Below are positions 59,837 through 64,000 of a DNA stretch of 64,000 bases, piece after piece. Source of the stretch: Phenylobacterium sp. (lineage in GTDB: Bacteria > Pseudomonadota > Alphaproteobacteria > Caulobacterales > Caulobacteraceae); contig NZ_WGNY01000019.1 in the NCBI RefSeq assembly GCF_016124325.1, forward strand, positions 310,001 to 374,000. The letters run 5' to 3'. Position numbers and translations under genes: made by a program. How positions within the stretch are numbered: the first letter of the stretch is position 1; each line of letters opens with the position of its first letter. Below the pieces are notes generated by a model, which was not told where the DNA came from, made no database searches, and saw only the letters and a list, made by a program, of their open reading frames with translations.

Positions 59837-62044
59837 CTAGAACTTGAGGCCGGCCTCGATCGAGATGTTGCGCGGCGGCTCGACCCAGTAGAGGGCGCGG
59901 GTCACCGTCGTCACCGGCACCGGCAGGCGGAACGAGCCGCTGGTGGTCAGCTTGTTGGTCAGGTTGGTGCCGACCAGGGCCACGTGCCACTTGCTGTCGG
60001 GCGGCGACAGCTCGATGCGCGCATCGACCTTGGCGTAGCCCTTCTGCTTGCCGTAGGCGGGGCTCTCGTCGTCCGAGTTGAAGAACTTCGAGCGGCCGGA
60101 CACGGCCACGGTGCTCGCGAGCTGGAGATCCTCGCTGATCGGGGTGACGTAGTGCGCCTTCAGCGTGCCGCTCCACTTGGAGATGTTCGGCAGCGGCTTG
60201 CCCTTGAGGTTGTTGGCCGCGACGCTGGCCGGAACGGTCGGGTTGCACTCGGTGATCGGTTGGGTGGCCAGGCACTGGGCGCCCGGATAGTCGTCGTACT
60301 TCACGTCCTGGTAGGCGCCGAGCGCGGTGATGTCGAAGCCCGTGGCAGGATACCAGGTCGCCGACAGTTCCACGCCCTTGCTGCTCGCCTTGGCCGCGTT
60401 GCCGACGATGTAGCTCTGGATGTTCGGATTGTAGGTCGAGACCTGCAGATCCTTGAACTTGGTGTCGTAGACCGCGCCGTTCAGAACCAGCCGGCCGTCG
60501 GCCAGGGTGCTCTTGATCCCCGCTTCGTAGTTCTGGGACTTCTCGGGGTCGAAGGTGAAGGTGGCGTTGGTCGTGCCGTAGGTGTTGCTGACGAAGCCGC
60601 CCGACTTCGAGCCCTGGCCATAGGTCGCATAGACCATGATCGCCGGCGCGACGTCGTACTGCAGCGTGACCGACGGGTCGACGTTGCCTTCCGAGATCCG
60701 GGCGTTCGCGGTGGTCAGAGGCCGGAACGGGAAGGGCCCAAGCAGGGACTTCACGCTGAAGTCGCCCCGCTTCTTGGTGTGCGAGTACCGCAGGCTGCCC
60801 AGGATCCGGAAGTTGTCGGCCACGTGATAGGTGCCCTGGGCGAAGGCCGACCAGGATTCCGACTGCTGCTTGAAGTGGCTGTAGGGGATGAACTCGCCCA
60901 GGCCGGCGATGAAGTAGTAGTTGTACTGGTCAACCATGTACTGCTGGTTGTCGTAGTACGCCCCGACGATCCACTCCAGCTTCTCGCCGGTCGGCGACTG
61001 CAGGCGCAGTTCCTGCGACCACTGCTGGAACGTTTCGGGATAGTTGTTCGCCACCGTCAGGGGCGTGAGGCCCCCACCCGGGACCGCCTGGTCGAAGTCG
61101 TTGGTGTGCTTGGCCTTGAAGGTCGAGAAGCCGCTGACCGACACGACCGTGACCGCGCCGAGGTCCAGGGTGCCGGTGCCGGCGACGTTCCAGGCGATGG
61201 TGTCGAAGCCGGCCTCGCCCAGCGGGCCGTCGTCGGTGTAGCGGGTCTTGACCGGCTGTTGGCCGCCGGTCAGCGGGCCCGCGACGGTCACGTTGCCCCG
61301 CTGCCGAAGCTGGGCGTACTCGACCTTGCCGACGTAGTCGAAGGTGTCGGTCGGCGCGTACTTCACCGTGAGGCGAGCCAGCGCCTGCTTGGTGGTGAGC
61401 TCATCGCGGCCATTCTGGCCGAGATTCTCGATGAAGCCGTCCTTGTCCATCAGCTTGACCGCCAGACGCGCGCTGACCTGATCGGAGATGGGCCCCGAGA
61501 CGTAGCCCGAAAGCTCGGGTCCATCCTGGTTGAAGTTGTAGACGCCGGTGACCGCGCCTTCGAAGGTCGAGGTCGGCTGGGCCGAGATGATGCTGACGGC
61601 GCCGGCGGCGGTGTTCTTACCGAACAGAGCGCCCTGCGGCCCCCGCAGCACTTCGACGCGTTCCAGGTCGAAGAACGGGGCCATGAACTGGCGGCCGCGG
61701 CCGGCGTAGATGCCGTCCACGTACATGCTGACGGCCTGGTCGAAGGAGTAGTTCTGCGACGGTGAGCCGAAGCCGCGAATGTAGATGACGTCATTGCCGC
61801 CGATGTTGCCGACGTTGACGTTCGGCACGCTGATCGCGCGGAAGGTGTCGGCGTGGAACGCGTCGATGGCCTTGGCCGACACGACCTCCATCGAGATCGG
61901 CACGTCCTGCAGGTTTTCGGCGCGCTTCTGGGCGGTCACGACCACCTCGGTGACGCCGGTCGCCGCCGTGGCCTCGGCCGCCAGCGCGCTCGCGGCGAGC
62001 CCGCTCACCAGCATGGTGGTGGCAAATAGAATCCTGGCGTTCAT
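59837..62044 (-). CDS. TonB-dependent receptor in the aromatic block
   Basis: A 735-residue receptor with a signal peptide (to about residue 23), TonB box-like TEVVVTAQKRAENLQDVPIS, plug with VYLRG-type segment VIYIRGFG and VEVLRGPQGALFGKNTAAGAV, and a barrel ending NISIEAGLKF. No STN domain. ATG 62044 has AGGGGGAGG upstream and was preferred to the frame start at 62212, whose extra residues cover the operator region. First gene of the receptor-GST-MFS operon. Confidence 0.93.
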   Translation of the reverse strand: MNARILFATTMLVSGLAASALAAEATAATGVTEVVVTAQKRAENLQDVPISMEVVSAKAIDAFHADTFRAISVPNVNVGNIGGNDVIYIRGFGSPSQNYSFDQAVSMYVDGIYAGRGRQFMAPFFDLERVEVLRGPQGALFGKNTAAGAVSIISAQPTSTFEGAVTGVYNFNQDGPELSGYVSGPISDQVSARLAVKLMDKDGFIENLGQNGRDELTTKQALARLTVKYAPTDTFDYVGKVEYAQLRQRGNVTVAGPLTGGQQPVKTRYTDDGPLGEAGFDTIAWNVAGTGTLDLGAVTVVSVSGFSTFKAKHTNDFDQAVPGGGLTPLTVANNYPETFQQWSQELRLQSPTGEKLEWIVGAYYDNQQYMVDQYNYYFIAGLGEFIPYSHFKQQSESWSAFAQGTYHVADNFRILGSLRYSHTKKRGDFSVKSLLGPFPFRPLTTANARISEGNVDPSVTLQYDVAPAIMVYATYGQGSKSGGFVSNTYGTTNATFTFDPEKSQNYEAGIKSTLADGRLVLNGAVYDTKFKDLQVSTYNPNIQSYIVGNAAKASSKGVELSATWYPATGFDITALGAYQDVKYDDYPGAQCLATQPITECNPTVPASVAANNLKGKPLPNISKWSGTLKAHYVTPISEDLQLASTVAVSGRSKFFNSDDESPAYGKQKGYAKVDARIELSPPDSKWHVALVGTNLTNKLTTSGSFRLPVPVTTVTRALYWVEPPRNISIEAGLKF

Positions 62045-62121
62045 CGCCGCCTCCCCCTCTGAAACCCCGTCGACGTTCTCGTGGTCGAACTTGGTCCGCG
62101 TGTGTGCTCGCTCGCCCTGAT

Positions 62122-62138
62122 CGTCAAGGAAATTGACG
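62122..62138. promoter_or_regulatory. CGTCAA-N5-TTGACG palindrome (receptor promoter)
   Basis: Perfect inverted repeat CGTCAA-GGAAA-TTGACG, centred about 86 bases upstream of the minus-strand receptor start codon and 51.5 bases from the centre of the nearer TTAG-N4-CTAA-type site (62176-62187). Confidence 0.72.
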
Positions 62139-62175
62139 TGAGAGCAAGCCGGGACCACCGCTCCAGCGCCGGTCC

Positions 62176-62199
62176 TTAGATTTATAATTAGATTCCTAA
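62176..62199. promoter_or_regulatory. Two adjacent TTAG-N4-CTAA sites
   Basis: TTAG-ATTT-ATAA (62176-62187, one mismatch) directly abuts TTAG-ATTC-CTAA (62188-62199, full match, extended to CTAAGT). The 24-base AT-rich tandem is upstream of the receptor-GST-MFS operon and contrasts sharply with the GC-rich surroundings. Confidence 0.7.
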
Positions 62200-62264
62200 G
62201 TGTTCTTGTCAACGGGAAGCGACGCCGCCTTCGCAGCGTCGCTCACGGTTCCCGCCGGGTGTGG

Positions 62265-62873
62265 CTATTTTGCCGTTTCGAGGGCTCGCGTATCAGCCTG
62301 AAGCACCACGGACCGCGACTTCTTGCCCTCGGCGTCGACCGCCTCGTGCGCCACGTCCTTGTCGGTGAAGCCGGTGTGCGTCCAGGCCGCGAACTCCAGC
62401 ATCACGCCATCCGGATCCCAGAAGTAGACCGAGCGCACGAACACGTCGTCGGTGATCTCTTCGCTGACCTGGCTCGCGGAGTTGTCGTGGTTGAGCACCT
62501 TGCCCAGCTTCACGCCCTTGGCTTCCAGCTTCGCGAGGTACTCGTCGAACCGCTCGGCGGGGACGTTGAAGGCGATGTGGTTCATCGAGCCGTGGGCCGA
62601 ACGGATGTCGCCGCCGCCGGGAAGCTGCGCCGGGGCCGAAATGCCGGGCGCGGCCTCGGGCGCGTTCGGGAACCAGAAGAAGGCCAGCGAGTCGCCGTTG
62701 CCGATGTCGAAGAAAAAGTGCTGGCCCATGCCGCCGGGCAGGTCGATGGTCTTCACCAGGGGCATGCCCAGCACGTCGCGGTAGAACTCCACCGTCTTGG
62801 CCATGTCCTTGCAGACCAGCGCGAGGTGGTTGACGCCGCGGATGTCGAATTCACGATTGGTCGGCTGAGCCAT
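62265..62873 (-). CDS. VOC-fold (glyoxalase/extradiol dioxygenase-like) protein
   Basis: A 202-residue vicinal-oxygen-chelate protein with two beta-alpha-beta3 modules. Metal ligands are likely His in RGVNHLALVCKD near 16, His in GSMNHIAFNV near 98 and Glu in DGVMLEFAAW near 160. The family covers glyalases, extradiol dioxygenases and epimerases; the ligand pattern (His, His, Glu) allows a ring-cleaving or isomerising role. ATG 62873. It has its own double-palindrome promoter, divergent from the kinase gene. Confidence 0.85.
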   Translation of the reverse strand: MAQPTNREFDIRGVNHLALVCKDMAKTVEFYRDVLGMPLVKTIDLPGGMGQHFFFDIGNGDSLAFFWFPNAPEAAPGISAPAQLPGGGDIRSAHGSMNHIAFNVPAERFDEYLAKLEAKGVKLGKVLNHDNSASQVSEEITDDVFVRSVYFWDPDGVMLEFAAWTHTGFTDKDVAHEAVDAEGKKSRSVVLQADTRALETAK

Positions 62874-62944
62874 GTTGTCCTCCTGTTCGTTCCGAGCCTA
62901 CGCCCGATCATCATTGGGCGCATTAAAGGCCAGGATTGCCGTTT

Positions 62945-62961
62945 CGTCAATTTGATTGACG
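62945..62961. promoter_or_regulatory. CGTCAA-N5-TTGACG palindrome (VOC promoter)
   Basis: Perfect inverted repeat CGTCAA-TTTGA-TTGACG, centre 80 bases upstream of the minus-strand VOC gene start and 52.5 bases from the TTAG-N4-CTAA site at 63000. Confidence 0.72.
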
Positions 62962-62999
62962 GTTCGCCGGCGTGGCGACGGTGTCTGGACCAATTTCAC

Positions 63000-63011
63000 T
63001 TAGGATACTAA
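63000..63011. promoter_or_regulatory. TTAG-N4-CTAA site upstream of the kinase gene
   Basis: TTAG-GATA-CTAA, extending to the 16-base palindrome ACTTAG-GATA-CTAAGT (62998-63013): the best example of the motif. It ends 10 bases before the GTG start of the plus-strand kinase-like gene. Confidence 0.72.
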
Positions 63012-63020
63012 GTATCTGCC

Positions 63021-64000
63021 GTGACCACCAATCCCGAGATTGTCCGATTGCTGGAGGTCGGCGGCTTCCTGCCCAAGGGGGCGACCGCCGATCTGCATCC
63101 CTTGACGGGCGGCGTTTCGAGCGACGTCTTCCGCCTGGACCTGCCGACCGGCCCGGTCTGCGTGAAGCGCGCGCTCCCGAAACTACGGGTGGCCGCCGAC
63201 TGGCGCGCGCCCGTGGAGCGGTCGCACTACGAGGTCGAATGGCTCCGTACGGCGCGGGCGTTCGCCGGCGAGGCCGTTCCGGAGGTGCTCTACGAGGATC
63301 CAGACGCCAACCTCTTCGTCATGGCCTTCTTCGATCCAGCCACGCACAGCGTCTGGAAGGCGGAGCTTGCGGCGGGCCGCGTCGACGTCGCGTTCGCGGG
63401 GCAGGTCGGGCGGATGGCGGCCGCCATCCACGCCGGCGCGGCCGGCCGGGCCGACATCGCCGAGCGATTCCAGACCACCGCGCTGTTCGAGGACCTGCGC
63501 CTGGCCCCGTTCCTGCGCCGCTGCGCCGAGGCGCATGCGGACTTGGCGCCGGCCCTGACCGCGCTGGCCGATCGAACGGCGGCGTCGCGCATCTCGCTGG
63601 TCCATGGCGACGTGAGCCCCAAGAACATCCTCTGCGGGCCGAACGGGCCCGTGCTGCTGGACGCCGAATGCGCCTGGTACGGCGACCCGGCCTTCGACTT
63701 GGCGTTCTGCTCGACGCACCTGTTGCTGAAGACGGTGTGGAAGCCGGCGCACGCCCCGGCGTTCCTGGACGCGTTCGCAGCGTTGCAGGCCGGCTACCTG
63801 GACGGCGTGACCTGGGAGGCGCAGGCGGGTCTGGCCGTGCGCGCGGCGGAGCTCACCGCGGCGATCCTGCTGGCGCGCGTCGACGGCAAGTCGCCGGCCG
63901 ACTATCTGCAGACCGAGGCCGACCGCGGTTTCGTGCGCGAGACCGCGCGATCGCTGGTGGCGAGGCCCGCCGCCGACATGACCCAACTGGCCGCGCGGTG
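63021..64000 (+). CDS. APH/choline-kinase-fold phosphotransferase (3' cut by window)
   Basis: An open frame from GTG 63021 runs past the end of the window without a stop (at least 326 residues). It is a protein-kinase-like APH-family phosphotransferase: GGVSSDVFRLDL as glycine-rich loop near 31, a VCVKRAL Lys near 50, the catalytic LVHGDVSPKNIL near 194-205 and LLDAECAWYGDPAFDLAF near 213-230 as the metal-binding part. Members phosphorylate small alcohols or drugs. In a catabolic block it may activate an alcohol substrate (inference). No ribosome site is visible; the TTAG-N4-CTAA palindrome is just upstream. Confidence 0.83.
   Translation, partial: MTTNPEIVRLLEVGGFLPKGATADLHPLTGGVSSDVFRLDLPTGPVCVKRALPKLRVAADWRAPVERSHYEVEWLRTARAFAGEAVPEVLYEDPDANLFVMAFFDPATHSVWKAELAAGRVDVAFAGQVGRMAAAIHAGAAGRADIAERFQTTALFEDLRLAPFLRRCAEAHADLAPALTALADRTAASRISLVHGDVSPKNILCGPNGPVLLDAECAWYGDPAFDLAFCSTHLLLKTVWKPAHAPAFLDAFAALQAGYLDGVTWEAQAGLAVRAAELTAAILLARVDGKSPADYLQTEADRGFVRETARSLVARPAADMTQLAAR

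Overview
The window is very GC-rich (about 70 %) and gene-dense. It carries many TonB-dependent receptors, ECF sigma/anti-sigma pairs, operons with 1-4 base overlaps (ATGA, GTGA, TGATG) and Fur-like boxes. This suggests an alphaproteobacterium close to Caulobacteraceae (Phenylobacterium/Caulobacter type). The assignment is inference from gene content; no rRNA or tRNA was seen.

Layout. (1) 1-2.6 kb: the end of a TonB receptor, an alpha/beta hydrolase and a GNAT protein. (2) 2.85-9.13 kb, minus strand: the distal half of a VirB/VirD4 type IV secretion operon (virB7-B8-B9-B10-B11-virD4 and an LPD7-domain protein). (3) 9.4-26.8 kb, mostly plus strand: two M61-like peptidase/CapA pairs, an S10 carboxypeptidase, FecI/FecR/STN-TonB receptor, an MFS transporter, a CocE-type hydrolase and a Tat-signal class V PLP enzyme. 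(4) 26.8-32.2 kb, minus strand: the proximal half of the same T4SS operon (virB1-B2-B3-B4-B5-eexN-B6), with LuxR-type HTH and XRE regulators upstream. Block 3 therefore sits between virB6 and virB7 and splits an otherwise complete operon.

(5) 33.4-41.9 kb: an iron-responsive neighbourhood (PepSY protein, TonB receptor, PNPOx-fold protein, FMN reductase, MarR) with three Fur-like palindromes. (6) 42-45.7 kb: a second S10 carboxypeptidase, a C69/secernin-type hydrolase and an AlpA-type HTH protein. (7) 45.8-64 kb: aromatic catabolism. pcaHGBDC (protocatechuate to beta-ketoadipate) is followed by MFS transporters, two TonB receptors, short-chain dehydrogenases, NTF2/SnoaL-like proteins, a carboxymuconolactone-decarboxylase-family protein, a Nu-type GST, a VOC protein and an APH-fold kinase that runs off the end.

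Two observations stand out. First, the inserted block 3 looks like a self-contained system: sigma/anti-sigma surface signalling, outer-membrane uptake, and at least six exported hydrolases or PLP enzymes, probably for an unusual peptide-like substrate. Second, block 7 is tied together by an operator-like palindrome TTAG-N4-CTAA at six promoter regions. At three of these a second palindrome, CGTCAA-N5-TTGACG, lies at a nearly fixed 52-54 bp distance. No gene in the block obviously encodes the cognate regulator.
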